Position numbers and translations under genes: made by a program. DNA of 64,000 bases from Chrysogorgia sp. JL179-B06 (taxonomy: Eukaryota > Cnidaria > Anthozoa > Scleralcyonacea > Chrysogorgiidae): assembly GCA_035772405.1 (NCBI GenBank), contig JAYKKM010000428.1, forward strand, positions 4,548,001-4,612,000. Direction: 5' to 3'. Shown here in pieces: positions 1 through 11,749 of this stretch. The stretch's first letter is position 1; each line of letters begins with the position of its first letter. The notes beneath the pieces are model-generated. The model saw only the letters and a program-made list of their open reading frames with translations. It was not told where the DNA came from and did no database searches.

Positions 1-8
1 AACCGAAT

Positions 9-290
9 TTAAAGGACCTACTTTTTTACACCCAACCATATGGGTAAGGTCGCAGTGCTATTGAAGAAGGTCTGTGATTGGTTAGAAGCTTTCTGTGATT
101 GGTTAGGATCTCCTGTGAGATGGGTGAAGTGAGTCTTAATTTTAACCAATGAAAATCGGCGTTCAATAGCACTGCGACTTGACCCAACCATATTCGATCC
201 AACCATACCAAAACTTGCGACGATCCCGGTACTTTTCATTTCAATAGATCTCGTTGTAAGACATGGCAATATGTCACGGGTCCTTTTAGT
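9..290. mobile_element. Palindromic MITE-like element
   Basis: The two ends are inverted copies: about 30 bp around 34-66 (AAGGTCGCAGTGCTATTGAA core) pairs with 162-198, and an outer short block (AAAGGACC) pairs with 277-285. Between the arms is a short non-coding loop with a repeated TGTGATTGGTTAG motif. Open frames across it are short and show no protein signature. No clear target duplication is visible because the window begins here. It is probably a non-autonomous DNA transposon; the family is unknown. Confidence 0.5.
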
Positions 291-460
291 AAATTACGCA
301 ACACATCTTACTCTTTTCCTATTAAAGGACATTTCGACTGTATACTTTATAGTAATTAGTAATTTAGTTTATTGCTTTATTGCATAATTTGTACAACCAC
401 TCGTGGTTTGTATCAGATATATACAACTACGGATTAAACATTCATTTATTTGAATTGTAT

Positions 461-518
461 TCATGAATTATTAATGAGTTTTTCAAATATATTTCAAAAA
501 CTCATTAATAATTCATGA
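461..518. repeat. Perfect 24-bp-arm palindrome
   Basis: TCATGAATTATTAATGAG reads outward from 461 and returns exactly inverted, ending at 518, with a 10-12 nt AT-rich loop. It could extrude as a hairpin. It lies between the element at the window start and the satellite copy at 600; no gene is adjacent. Confidence 0.8.
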
Positions 519-599
519 GGAAAAGAAAAAGGAAATCACTACCGTGTCGGTGATTTACATAAACTTTATCTTTGATTTTCATGGCTTAGACATTGATTT

Positions 600-1376
600 T
601 TGATCGATTGAAGCCATTAGACACTTAATTGCTAATGTTACTAACACACCCTTATATGTCGGACTCTCATTCGACAAATATTTGTCCAACGATAAGCAAC
701 TTTATCCATTCGATCCATTGGATCTATTGGAGCCATTAGACACTTACTCGCTAATGTTACTAACACACCCTTGGATGCAGGACTCTCATTCGACAAATAT
801 TTCTCCATTAGCCACTTACTCACTGGTGTTACTAACACACCCTTGGATGTCGATAAATACTTAGCTTTGTCAAACTGTAATCACATTTCTCCATTCGATC
901 CATTGGATCTATTGGATCCATTAGACACTTACTCGCTAATGTTACTAGCACACCCCTTGGATGCCAGACTATTCAACAAATATTTGTCCAACGGTAACCA
1001 CCTTTTGCCATTGCACCATTAGATCCATTAGACACTTACTCGCTAATGTTACTAACACATCCATTAAATCCATATTACATATTTACTCACTAACTCCGCT
1101 AGTACACCATTGCATGTCTGTTCTCCAACTTATTATTACGCAATAACCCGACTTATGTGGTCTTGTATGTTAATTCACGTTAATCGTCTAACTGTTAATT
1201 ATTAACTACTCTATGACACAAGCATTAGACATTCGGTAAACAAATACGTCCATTCGGTCGATCGGACAATACATTCTCCCATTAGATAACGCTTATCAAA
1301 CGGATTAATTCGCAACAGTTGGTTTCTGATTTGTCCATTGGACTCCAATCGTGGGTTTTGGACATCAATCGAAATT
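600..1376 (-). repeat. Old truncated copy of the large satellite element
   Basis: About five degenerate units of the same ~100-bp repeat that fills 34-45 kb, here in reverse orientation (units contain TTACTAACACACCCTTG and CGACAAATATTTGTCC). From about 1190 to 1376 the sequence is the reverse complement of the left end of the 14.5-kb element (33,784-33,970), including the terminal hairpin GATTGGACTCCAATC and GGACATCAATC. It is therefore a second, much shorter copy of that element. The other terminal repeat, expected near 555-620, is only weakly recognisable. Confidence 0.7.
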
Positions 1377-1494
1377 ATCCTTCACCATAAATCCTTAGAA
1401 CATGTAGTTTAATCGAGTGAAATTCCAAATATTACTTGTAATATACCCAATTCTTATCCCGGCATTACCACCATTATATACAGAACTCAGCAAC

Positions 1495-1612
1495 GGCCTC
1501 CGTAGCTCAGTCGTCATAGCACTACACTAGCATCGCAGGGTCGCGGGTTCAATTCCAGCCGGAAGACCTTGATGTTGCATTTTGCGCAACCGTTGCTGGA
1601 TTTATTTTAAAA
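1495..1612 (+). mobile_element. tRNA-derived SINE
   Basis: It has an A box (TAGCTCAGTCGTCATAGC) and a B box (GGGTTCAATTCC) followed by the tail GGAAGACCTTGATGTTGCAT, which also follows the tRNA-like head at 12,604. The cloverleaf is imperfect (anticodon stem mismatches, alanine-like AGC loop), so this is a SINE head and not a tRNA gene. A tail motif of the same family (TTCACCATAAATCC) also sits at 1381-1394. Confidence 0.65.
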
Positions 1613-1614
1613 TG

Positions 1615-1642
1615 CACATATATATATATATTAGATTTTAAA

Positions 1643-1688
<46 letters not shown>
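1615..1688. repeat. (AT)n microsatellite
   Basis: Two AT dinucleotide runs separated by TTAGATTTTAAATGC. The right run abuts the Penelope-like flank beginning CGTGTAGGTTTTGG. Confidence 0.9.
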
Positions 1689-1689
<1 letters not shown>

Positions 1690-1830
1690 GTGTAGGTTTT
1701 GGTCTACGAAATGCAAAGAGTGCTCAACAACATATAGTTAGAGCAAATAATAGATTTTCGCTTACCTCAAAACTGGTCTGCTACAACTTGTTTCATCTGT
1801 AAAAGAATCTTCAGGCAGTGACAATATCGA
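1688..1830 (-). mobile_element. 3' flank of Penelope-like element
   Basis: About 140 bp between the (AT)n tract and the GIY-YIG reading frame. The same sequence recurs twice at 7,375-7,560, also against (AT)n tracts. It is non-coding and is probably the 3' UTR or terminal-repeat part of the element at 1848-2390, since it lies downstream of that frame. Confidence 0.55.
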
Positions 1831-1847
1831 AAGGGATGACCGCTTAT

Positions 1848-2390
1848 TTATAGGCTTTCTGCCGGAAAGTGGGGGCGTATGTGGGGGACAAAGCATGAGG
1901 TCATGGCTTTGTTTGCGTTGATTACGCGAAATTTATTACGATGACGACACTGTGAAATTATTTCCGCTCTTTTGTTGAGTAAACTATTCTTATTTTTTTC
2001 TTTTAAAATACAAAATTTTTCTTCTAAACATAAATTGCATCGTTTTGATCCTCCTGTGTACGAAATAGAATGTTTTAGAATTTGCCAATTAATACTGAAA
2101 TCTTTATTGTTTTCTTTCAATGTCCAAATATATTTCGAAAGTTCGGTGTCATTTTCATGCTTTTTATGTTGAAAAGATTTAGTGTGGTTGGCCAATCGCT
2201 CTTTGAATGTGGTTGCAGTCATACCAATGTAGTGTTTTGTTTCGTTTGTGATGTTTACTGTCACTGTTGCTTTGTATACTATGTCTCTAGTCATGCATTG
2301 TTCTTGAAGCGGGCAAATGGTGTTCTCTCTACAACTGCAATTAGTAGCGTCCCTATCCTGCGGTTTGATGTTCCTAGCTATGAAAGAGTT
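1848..2390 (-). CDS. Penelope-like element, C-terminal GIY-YIG endonuclease (5' truncated)
   Basis: Only the C-terminal part of a Penelope-like retroelement protein remains. From upstream it shows a Cys-rich linker (CSCRENTICPL, then C), the start of a GIY-YIG fold (DIVYKATV, then HYIGMTATTFKERLANH), and a tail with CNLCLEEK, LLNKRAEI and CRHRNKF. In this superfamily the domain nicks target DNA for retrotransposition. The first Met in frame is at 2294, but family similarity continues upstream to about 2390, so the true start is missing. The reverse transcriptase part is absent. The family assignment comes from the motifs; no expression signal is visible. Confidence 0.75.
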   Translation of the reverse strand, partial: NSFIARNIKPQDRDATNCSCRENTICPLQEQCMTRDIVYKATVTVNITNETKHYIGMTATTFKERLANHTKSFQHKKHENDTELSKYIWTLKENNKDFSINWQILKHSISYTGGSKRCNLCLEEKFCILKEKNKNSLLNKRAEIISQCRHRNKFRVINANKAMTSCFVPHIRPHFPAESL

Positions 2391-2399
2391 TTATATTAG

Positions 2400-2863
2400 A
2401 GTTTTGTATACAAGAGTTTTGTTTTTAACAAAAAAATAGATATTTATTTGATTGCACAATAAATATTTGAATTGGCCATTGGGAATGACTAAAACGACAT
2501 TGTGGTTTTAGTACTTTGATCCTGCACTGGCAGTGCTGTTTAACAGCTTTTGGGAGGGTGGCTAATGCCGCCTCTTACCATCAGCTCATCTGGGTGGCAC
2601 TTCAAGGAGCCGCCTGTCGGTGAGTATAGGGCCTATAACAAACAGCATTTACACTCATCTGATATACGGCATGCTGGTCTGGCCAATGGCTTAGTGTGTC
2701 TGTGTAAACACCTTTGTGGCTTTGTCCTGGATTAGGCCTGGACAATGCCAGTCCTAGGCTTGCAATGTATTTTTTACACAGCTTTTGTAGGATATATACT
2801 GTAACTGTATACTGTATAATTGGGTAGGTTAACACTCACTGTGTCAGGGGAACATGTTAGGGT
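2400..2863. other. Gene-free spacer
   Basis: No gene, tRNA or clear repeat is recognised. The stretch 2540-2760 is less AT-rich than its surroundings and may be an unidentified interspersed repeat. Confidence 0.5.
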
Positions 2864-2867
2864 TTAA

Positions 2868-3600
2868 AGTGTAACGAAATTTTGTCCAACCAGTTTATTG
2901 TTTTATTTGAATGTAAGCCTTAAATAATAAAAATGGTGGTGACAGTTTATTCATATCTCGTTTAATTCCAAAGTTATGAAACTTTTTTGAAATTGAGCTA
3001 TGAAGTCATTGGTTGTGTTTGACAAGTTCGCAAAAACATTAAAGTCCATATCTCGAAGGGTATTTGACCAATTAAGTTGAAACTTGTCAAGGCTTGTTAA
3101 TACACTCAAAAAAATACTTTAGTGTGTTTAAATAGTTCCCATAACAACACGCTAGTTCCCAGGTCTCTCTCTCTTCTAATAATTATCACTTTTTTCCAAC
3201 AAGAATAAAATATTTCCACTTGTTAGTATAATTCGTCTTGGCATTTTGATAAGTTTAAATCGTTGAAATAGTACAGACATGCGTTGAAACAACTGTATAG
3301 CTGGAATTATGTGACAAGAGACCTGGGAACTAGCGTGTTGCTATGGCAACAATTTAAACACAGTAAAGCATTTGTTTGAGTGCATTAACTAACGTTGACA
3401 TGTTTCAACTTATTTGGTCAAATCCCTTTGCGACATGAGACTTTCTTGTATTTGTTAACTTGTCAAACACAACCAGTGACATCATACCTCAATTTCCAAA
3501 AAGTGTCATAACTTTGGAATTAAATGAGATATGAATAAACTGTCAGCAGCAAAGGCTTACTTTCAAACAAAACATTAAACTGGTTGGTGGCATAGGCACT
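2868..3600. mobile_element. TTAA-flanked foldback element with ~300-bp arms
   Basis: The left arm (2868-3170) returns inverted at 3320-3600; shared stretches include CCTGGGAACTAGCGTGTTG and GAAACTTGTC-like blocks. Both ends read TTAA|AGTG...CACT|TTAA (TTAA at 2864-2867 and 3601-3604), the target duplication typical of piggyBac-type elements. The ~150-bp centre is non-coding and no transposase is present, so it is non-autonomous. The arms differ by scattered substitutions, so it is not a recent insertion. Confidence 0.75.
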
Positions 3601-3604
3601 TTAA

Positions 3605-5760
3605 ACATGGTGGTATCACCTCACTGGCAACAAGCAGCTGAAATGCTGAATTCCTTTCTGAATTCATGTTATATAAATTGGTGAAATCATTAGATTAAAA
3701 GCAATGTTGCATATTATGGGCTTTTGTCATTTCATATTTTTGAAATTGTGTTACTGGTTCTTGAATACTATTGAAATACCAGTACAGGTATGTGCATAAT
3801 TATACAGTATTAATGAAAGGAACAGAAATCTTCTTACAGAATAAAAGGCTTATCATGCTTACCAATAGTCAGACAACACTATTGGTCAGTGGTCTGGGAT
3901 AAATTTAGGTATTGAATATTTTTGGTATCTGCTTCTACTATTAGACAATAAGTAACATGCAGATTACAGTAGTGTACATGTATGTACACATATGTGCAAT
4001 GTCAGTATTGTAAATCATTCATACAGGTATGTTATGCAGTCTCATGAATACAACTGTACTTTGAGTAAAATTATGAGTATACCACTGTTAAACATGCATG
4101 TTGAATATTTATTATGAAAACCATAACTGACATAATTAACTTTAATGCAATTAATATTATATAATTAATTATTAATTTCAATAATCAAGAGTTACGCAAA
4201 TGGTTTCTAACCGTCTGCGAGACAAGTTAGTGTTGGCAGACTTTACCACAGCGCTCGTGTTCCGTTCAGTGCACTACCCAAAAATTGTACCCAAAATAAG
4301 CAGTTTGAAAATCTGTTCAGATTGGCAAATGAATTATTTACTTATTTTTAAGTAATAACTGAGCACTACACTATAAAAGCCTCAAACAGTAAGCGGCCGA
4401 GGGGTTGTTGCGTACACGTATTTCTAATACTATGATATTTCATATGTTGAATTTATGGTATAACTATTCGCAGCTAGAAATCTCACAGATGTGTTGCAAG
4501 TTGTTAGTCTTCACCAACTTGCTGCAAGTTGTCAACAAGCTAGAATGAGTCTGTTACAAGCCCGTGAACAACAGCATGTATATATATATATAGTTAAAGC
4601 AAGTTTTTTAAATAATTTGCATCAATCCTGTTGATGCAATTACATGACAAAGCTTGTAACATTCTTGTTATTAACAAGAAACTGGAGTAAGCTGCGCAAA
4701 GTATTTTATAAATCAGTTTAATAACAAGTTGCAACAACGCTGTTGCAGACGTATTGCAACTTTTGTGGTTTGGCTGTGTAGAATACCAAATTTGCCACTC
4801 GTGTTACTGCACATGATTGCAATTTACTTTATTCAGAAAGGGTTTTTGTTAGTTTGCCTATCTCACATACAAACAAGTAAATGCACAGAATAATTTAACC
4901 TGCATGTATCTTTAAAGTGGTGGCCGTTTGCCATTTTCCCCAAAGCTGGCCCCTTTGTGAAGATCAACTCTATATGATCATTCATGTTTTTTTAGGAATT
5001 GGACACTCTTTCTTTGCTTGGAAATATCTTAGTTTATTTCTTGCTTTTTGTTGTTGTTGTTGCAGGAAGATAAGAACGTTAAAGAAATTTGATGGCGAAG
5101 CAAAGTCCATTCCCACAAATCCTGTTCCATGGTAGAATCAAATCTCCAGAGAACGTGTGGATAGGAGCTGACCAACAGCTGTTATTCCGAGTCAACGGTG
5201 GAGTTTTGGAATGGTGTCTTGGACTTTTATCAACTTGTTATGTTTTTATGTACGAATACCCTAATTCTCTTAGTAACTTTGTTTTGTATTTGCAGAAGTG
5301 CATTTTGAATATCCACTACCAGTATGGTAAACAATTACCAGCTAAAGTCATATCATTTGTTAATAGTTTAAGTCATTAGATTGCGTTGGCATAGCTGCAG
5401 AATACCCCTCACTTGAATGACGACTACTTATTAGTGAGTGTCAAATTCATCAAATACATTTGCTTCTTTCTCCGTTATTGGGATTCGTTTATAGGGTAGC
5501 TTTTGGATTAGGTAAGATTTCATCATTAAGCTGATTGTTTCAACACTTATTACAGAATTTTCTCGTTTATTAGTTTAAATCTAAATTGAAAAGTGATGGG
5601 TATTCCGCAATTGCTTCTCTAACTCTTTTTATAAACTAAATAAATATTTGAAAGTAAAAGTTGTGGGAAATATCTTGCAAACTAAGTGAACTGTCAGTCC
5701 AAGTAAACAGTGTATTATACTCATGATTTTCAGGTATTAAAAACTTATTTTCTGTTATAG
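3605..5760. other. Mostly featureless AT-rich spacer
   Basis: No gene can be supported. Around 4,480-4,760 there are repeated direct and inverted GTTGCAAC/CAAGTTG motifs typical of an interspersed repeat. At 4,917-5,380 short open frames are bracketed by acceptor-like tracts (TTGTTGTTGCAG at about 5,065 and TTTGTATTTGCAG at about 5,296). They could be exon remnants, but I recognise no protein in them. Confidence 0.4.
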
Positions 5761-6162
5761 TACACTGCTCAACTGTTTGGGTGATTTACACACGTTTTGA
5801 GTAAAACTTTTATTTTACTGTGATTAAATTTAGCTCAAAATTTTTAAAAGAGTAAAGTTTTACTCTCACTTTGAGTAAAATATGATTTTACTCAAACATT
5901 TGAGTCACTATGGATGGATTTTACTTTACTCAAAATTTGAGTAAAGTTTTACTCTCAGTTTGAGTAAAATATGATTTTACTCAAACATTTGAGTCACTGT
6001 GGATGCATTTTACTTTACTCAAAATTTGAGTAAATTTACTCAATAATTTGAGTAAATTTACTCAATAATTTGAGTAAATTTACTCAATAATTTGAGTCAC
6101 TGTGGATGCATTACTTTACTCAAGTTTTTGAGTCAAAATGCTCAAGTTTTTTTTGCAGTGTA
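5761..6162. mobile_element. TACACTGC-ended element filled with TTTGAGTAAA repeats
   Basis: It begins TACACTGC and ends GCAGTGTA, a short inverted repeat with TA at each edge as in Tc1/mariner-type insertions. The interior is tandem sequence built from TTTGAGTAAA and its complement TTTACTCAAA: two ~92-bp units, then about four ~21-bp units. It lies immediately upstream of the Penelope-like frame and supplies that frame's first codons by chance. It is non-coding. Confidence 0.65.
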
Positions 6163-6164
6163 CC

Positions 6165-6872
6165 AACCTTTTAGACCTCGCCGTTCAGAAAGCTTTTCTC
6201 GTCCCCCGTTTAGACGCCCTTGAACCATCTTTGGAACGAGTTTCAAACAATAAAATTCCTTTAGTTCTAACATTTCATCCTTTCAATTTTAAAGTTAAAA
6301 ATATTATTAATCGGAATTTTCACATTTTACAAAATGATCCTGAGACGTCAGCCATTTTCACCGACAATCCTTTGGTATCTTTTCGCCGTAATAAAAACAT
6401 TTGTGACTCCTTAGTACATAGTGCCCTTAAACAAAATACCTCGGCACCAGCGGGAACATTTTCTTGCGGCCGTTCCCGCTGTAACACATGCGCTTTTCTC
6501 AATCCCACTACAGTTATTACTGCCCCCAAATTCGACCACACAATCCGTCATGCTTTTTCATGCACGTCCACCAACATAATTTATTGCATTTCATGCGATA
6601 AATGCCCTAAAATCTACATCGGTGAAACTGGGCGACGTCTTTCAGACAGGTTTGCTGAACATCTTCGTTCCGTGAGGATCAATGATGGTGACAAACCTGT
6701 AGCCCGCCATTGCAACAGCTCCAAGACATGAAAGTCTGCAGACATGAAAGTCTGTGCCATCCTTCCCATCTCCGGTGGCAACGATAACCGCAAGCGGCAA
6801 GAGAAGCGTCTCATTTTTAAACTTGGCACCACACATCCTCTTGGTCTTAACGAACGTTTTTCTTTGATTTAA
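6165..6872 (+). pseudogene. Penelope-like element GIY-YIG region, broken by a short duplication
   Basis: A second Penelope-like fragment, of a different lineage from the one at 1848. It shows a linker with CGRSRCNTC, then NIIYCISCDKCPKIYIGETG (GIY-YIG core), then RLSDRFAEH and an Arg/His-rich stretch. At about 6,724-6,755 a 16-bp segment containing GACATGAAAGTCTG is duplicated in tandem, which shifts the frame and stops it at 6731. The downstream frame resumes and reads ILPISGGNDNRKRQEKR to a stop at 6872, as the family tail should. The 5' part (reverse transcriptase) is missing. Confidence 0.8.
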
Positions 6873-7791
<919 letters not shown>

Positions 7792-8170
7792 CAATGTATA
7801 GTCTTATTTATAGTGACAGGGATAATGTGTGCGGGTTCTGACAGGATGATTTATGCGAATTTCGGTTTGTGGTTCTATTGTGTTCTCTATGTTATGTGGT
7901 CTTTAAAGTTCATCAGGTAGTACTTATTTTAGTACTTATTTAGAAAATAACGTCAATTTGAAAATGTCATTCTTAATGTTAAGAGATTTTTCAAATATAA
8001 TAAAATCAAATTGATTTTAAAAATGGTAGTACGAAGCTCTTGAATTTAAGGACATTTCAAAATACAGGATGCCATTAAATTATTGTAAAACGACTTTTGT
8101 ATTGAAAATATAAATTTGAAAAGATCTACTTCGAAAACAATGACAACTAGAACATTTCACAACCGTACTA

Positions 8171-8243
8171 CGACCCTACCAGGACTCGAACCTGGAATCT
8201 TCTGATTAGGAGTCAGACACCTTGTCCGTTAGGCCACAGGGCC
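8171..8243 (-). tRNA. tRNA-Arg (CCU)
   Basis: 73 nt: acceptor GGCCCTG/TAGGGTC with two G-U pairs, D arm closed by GCC/GGT, anticodon stem TCTGA/TCAGA with loop CTCCTAA (anticodon CCU), variable loop AGATT, T arm CCAGG/CCTGG around TTCGAGT, discriminator G. The D-loop differs from other copies (AACGGACAA). It reads AGG codons if expressed. Confidence 0.8.
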
Positions 8244-8335
8244 TGCGTTGATCGGAAAACTGCAAATTAACTGCTTTCATGCAGATTGAAAATAATGTTC
8301 TATAAATGTTAGAGAAGAATAATCCAATAAAATCT

Positions 8336-8408
8336 TGGCCTGTTGGAGGATCTATCTCACAATCTTAGCATTATTAGAACCAAGCTCGACCGACTGAGCT
8401 AACAGGCC
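8336..8408 (-). pseudogene. tRNA-Ile (AAU) pseudogene
   Basis: Recognisable by the GGCCTGTTAGCTCAGTCGGT start and a CTAATAA loop. The anticodon stem (TGGTT/TGCTA), T arm (GTGAGATAGATC) and D arm carry several changes that break pairing and the B box. Confidence 0.75.
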
Positions 8409-8785
8409 TTCCTAAAACAAGGGGTTTAAATACTACGACAAGTTAAAAATAACGTCATTTTAGAACATGTCATTCTTAATGTTGCAAAACATTGATTCTA
8501 ATTGATATATTCTAAAGAGATTTCTATCAAATTGATTTTACAATGTTGGTACAAAACTCTTGAACTTAAGAACATTTCAAAGTACAGGATGCCATTAAAT
8601 TTCGGTAAAACGCCTTTTTTATCCATATCACATCCTCATAAATGAATTTCAGTACGGTATTTACAATATGGAGCAACTGGCAAGCTCGGGCCATGCGCTC
8701 AGGAACGCTTCTGTCCCGTTCTGTGCCCGCATATTCATATTCTGTGCTCATACTTTACTCTACTCGACCTTTCCTTTTGTCTTTT

Positions 8786-9977
8786 CTAATAATTAGTTCC
8801 ACGCGATATCTCACAGAACTGTAATTTGTGTGTGGGCTGTACCATATTCCTAATGAGGTCAATGCAAAGGTCATTTCTTCGCTCTTTTAGTGATTTCAGC
8901 TTACATTCCTTTAGGGCTTCACTGTACTCGCGACCAGGGTAAATAATCCTAAGCACTCGTTTTTGGATCCTTTCGATATTCTTGCATTCTTCTTGCGTCA
9001 GGTTTCCATGCCACACTTGAGCTCCATACTTGAGGGTGGACCTTATGACAGCGCAATAAAAGGACTTTAAATCGTCTTTAGACGCGCCATAGTTCTTAAG
9101 GATCTTCAACAAGTAAAGGCGTTTAGCCGCTTTTTTGGTGATGTATTCAGTATTGGTGGACCACTTCATATCATCGTCAAGCCAAATTCCTAACAATTTA
9201 TATGACTTCACCCGAGCAATAGGTTGATCTCCGATTTTAATTGGCGGGATGGTTGTTTTATTCTTCCTAAAATCGATGATCATTTCTTTGCATTTCTTCA
9301 CATTTAATTCCATTTTTTCATGTCTTGCAAATAGAACCACGTTGTTAACATTTTCTTGGGTATTTCCAATTAAAGTCCCAGAGGTGTGACCCGATATTTC
9401 GATCACTTCAGATAGAGTCGTGTCCATAAACATTACTGTTTCTCCATCTGTACAGTCTTGATTGTTTACTTCGACCGAGTTCCAATTTGTAACTGAGGGA
9501 AGTTGGTTAATTTTTACAATGAAAGCGATTGGTCCTAGTTTGCTACCCTGGGGTACGCCTCCGTTGATTTCCATGCGTTCCGATTTTACACCATGATGTG
9601 TAATCATCTGCGAACGACGCAATCCATCCAATCAAACCTGGACGTACACCAATATCTTTAAAGTTTTGCAGAAGTCGGTTGTGGTCGATTAGGTCGAAGG
9701 CCTTTCGGAAGTCCAGGAAAGTAATTCGAACAATTTTCCTAGTATTTTCCATTGCTAGGTACCACTTCTGTAATTGGGAAATTAATGCAAGGACAGCAGA
9801 CATTCCAGCAAGACCTCCAAATTGGGATTCGTGAATTCTGTCATTAGTATCGTTTAGAATCCACTCCACTGCATATGATTCCTGAATTTTTGAAAGAATG
9901 CTGGTTAAGGCAATTGGTCTTAGCTCTTCCACTAAAGAACATGGATTTGATTTTGGTATGCCACATACATTAGACAT
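8786..9977 (-). pseudogene. LINE reverse transcriptase, frameshifted
   Basis: Continues the preceding frame in two overlapping pieces (9977-9543 and 9631-8786). Motifs: ELRPIALTSILSKIQE, FLDFRKAFDLIDH (first catalytic Asp block), GGVPQGSKLGP, ARHEKMELNVKKCKEM, SYKLLGIWLDDDMKW, and the C-terminal RSTLKYGAQVWHG and IERIQKRVLRIIYPG. The active-site box that should read [YF]xDD is MFMDTT: one of the two Asp codons is gone. With the frameshift near 9,600 this makes the enzyme non-functional. Confidence 0.8.
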
Positions 9978-11395
9978 TTTCCATATTTCAGGGAAAATTT
10001 AAATCTAAACGACTGATTGTAGATGTCGGTAAGTGGTACGGCGAAGTATTCAGCGAATATCTTTATCAATTTCATGTTTGTGTCAAAAGGACCAGGTGCT
10101 TTATTCAGATCTATGTTGTATAACTTCCTTGCAACACTTTCGGCCGTAATTGATGGCAGAAGATCTTGATTTCCGAATGACAACCATTCATTTTTAACTT
10201 TAGGGTATTCTTTAGTCAGACTCGTGAAGAAATTATTTATGTAGTCAGCGGTCTGTTTATTGCTCATCGGGGCATCCGATAGAGGGTCCGTTAGATTAAA
10301 ATTCTGTTGTTTAGTTCCGACAATTCGTTTTATGTTTTTCCACCATTTCTTTGGATTTTGATTGCGAACATCTTTAATATTTTTATCGTAGAATTTACGT
10401 TTCGCTTTTCTAATCTCCGCAACAATTGAGTTCCGCAATGATTTGGATTGTTCCAATCTCCCTCTTTGATATGCTTTATCCCGTTTCCGTATCATTTGTA
10501 TGATTCTTCCGTTTATATAAGGTTTATCATCTTCTTGAATTTTGACTGACTTCAAAGGGAAGAAAGCATCAACCATTTCAGATGTTACTTCTAGAAATCT
10601 GTTGACTTTGTCGCTTGTACAAGAGGTATCCAACACGATTGACCAATTATATTCTCTGATATACTGTTCAAAAGCTTGTAGCGATGAAGACTTCAGCGGT
10701 CTTACATTTATCCGTTTTGACTTTTTCTTGGTCTGTGTTTGTTCTTGTGATGACCATATAATTGTACAGTGATCTGAGGTACCAATTGGGGCTAGTACGA
10801 GCGGATCTTGATAGAATCTATGAATGTTTGTGAGGATGAAGTCGAGAATTGCTGTATTTCTGGTAGGTTTTTTGATAACTTGTTTCAGGCGGCAATGTGT
10901 ATTAATAATCCTTGTACTGAAGCCATTACTTGCAGGGTTGAAGTCACCAGCAGCTATGATTGACGTATTTGGGCTTTCTGATTTGAATTTATCGTAACAA
11001 TAACAAAAGTATTCATAAAACATGTTCAAGTTCTCCTGATTCATGGAGGGGGGTATATAGACACACGCAACAGCTATTCTTGATATCGATCGAGGGAGCC
11101 ATTTTGGACGCAAAACAACCCATAGACACTCGTAATCTTCATTGGATAAATCATAGCGGACCTTTAAAGGTATGCTTTCTCTAACATAGATTGCGACGCC
11201 ACCACCTCTTCCTATCGTTCTGTCTTTTCTTATTAAGTTAAAATCAGTGATATCCACTGCTTGATCAGGAACAGCATCTGTCAGCCACGTTTCGGTCACT
11301 AATATAATGTCAGATTTATGTTGGTCAATCACAATTTCAAGTTCAAATTTCTTATTAAAGATTGATCGCGCATTAAATAGAAGCACATTTGGCAT
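9932..11395 (-). pseudogene. LINE endonuclease and start of reverse transcriptase
   Basis: 487 codons from Met at 11395. Endonuclease/exonuclease/phosphatase signatures in order: VLLFNARSI (about residues 4-12), ETWL, GRGGGVAIYVRES, AGDFNP and TSDHCTI (about residue 208). The reverse transcriptase N-terminal motif NKAPGPFD follows near residue 435. The protein should continue as IWKMSNVCGIPKSN, but a frameshift near 9,990 diverts it to an unrelated tail. The endonuclease residues I can see are intact (N, E, D, N, SDH). The domain nicks the genomic target for target-primed reverse transcription. Confidence 0.8.
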
Positions 11396-11685
11396 GGCAT
11401 GTCTTAGCTGGTTACACCCGACGAAGTGGATGTTGGGATCTTAATCAGATTATTTCTGTTCGCGTAATGATATAGTTAGTATACTTAGTAATCCGTTTTT
11501 CCGTTTCGTAATTCTAACAGGTATCATCATCTTTGTCGCATTAATATTACATGGCACTTGAAACTTGGCAGTTATCTTTGCGTCATTATGCGCTGGACAC
11601 GTTTCGGTTATAGATTCAAAATATTTCTGATTAGTTGCAGCTGAGAGCTCATAAGAGATATTTATAGGACGTAATTGGACAACCA

Positions 11686-11748
11686 TACAGTGTGTATAAA
11701 AAAACTGAACTAAAAAATGCCGGTTCAGTTTTTTTTATACACACTGTA
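11686..11748. mobile_element. Mariner-like hairpin element
   Basis: TACAGTGTGTATAAAAAAAC returns inverted and ends at 11748 ACACTGTA; arms of about 25 bp enclose an ~11-nt loop. TA lies at both ends, and CAGTG termini are common in Tc1/mariner. At 63 bp it can only be a solo hairpin derivative. Confidence 0.65.
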
Positions 11749-11749
11749 C

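Larger units (their letters stand above)
7900..8620 (-). repeat. tRNA-bearing repeat unit, 3' edge cut by LINE
   Basis: The flanks around the two tRNA sequences at 8171 and 8336 match the units at 30-33 kb and 48-57 kb (for example TTGGTACGAAGCTCTTG and AATACAGGATGCCATT). Similarity stops at about 8620 inside the conserved run GTAAAACGCCTTTTTT, where the LINE begins. Confidence 0.7.
8620..11420 (-). mobile_element. Non-LTR retrotransposon (LINE, Jockey/CR1-like)
   Basis: A nearly complete second ORF of a LINE with AP-endonuclease followed by reverse transcriptase. Its 3' end is inserted into the tRNA-bearing repeat at about 8620. The reading frame is broken at least twice and the reverse transcriptase active site is damaged, so it is dead. 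A separate 78-codon frame at 11,450-11,686 could be 5' LINE sequence but shows no motif. Confidence 0.8.

Noticed and set aside
4917..5379. Two overlapping frames with acceptor-like tracts
   Set aside because: No recognised protein and no matching donors; kept only as a note in the spacer entry.
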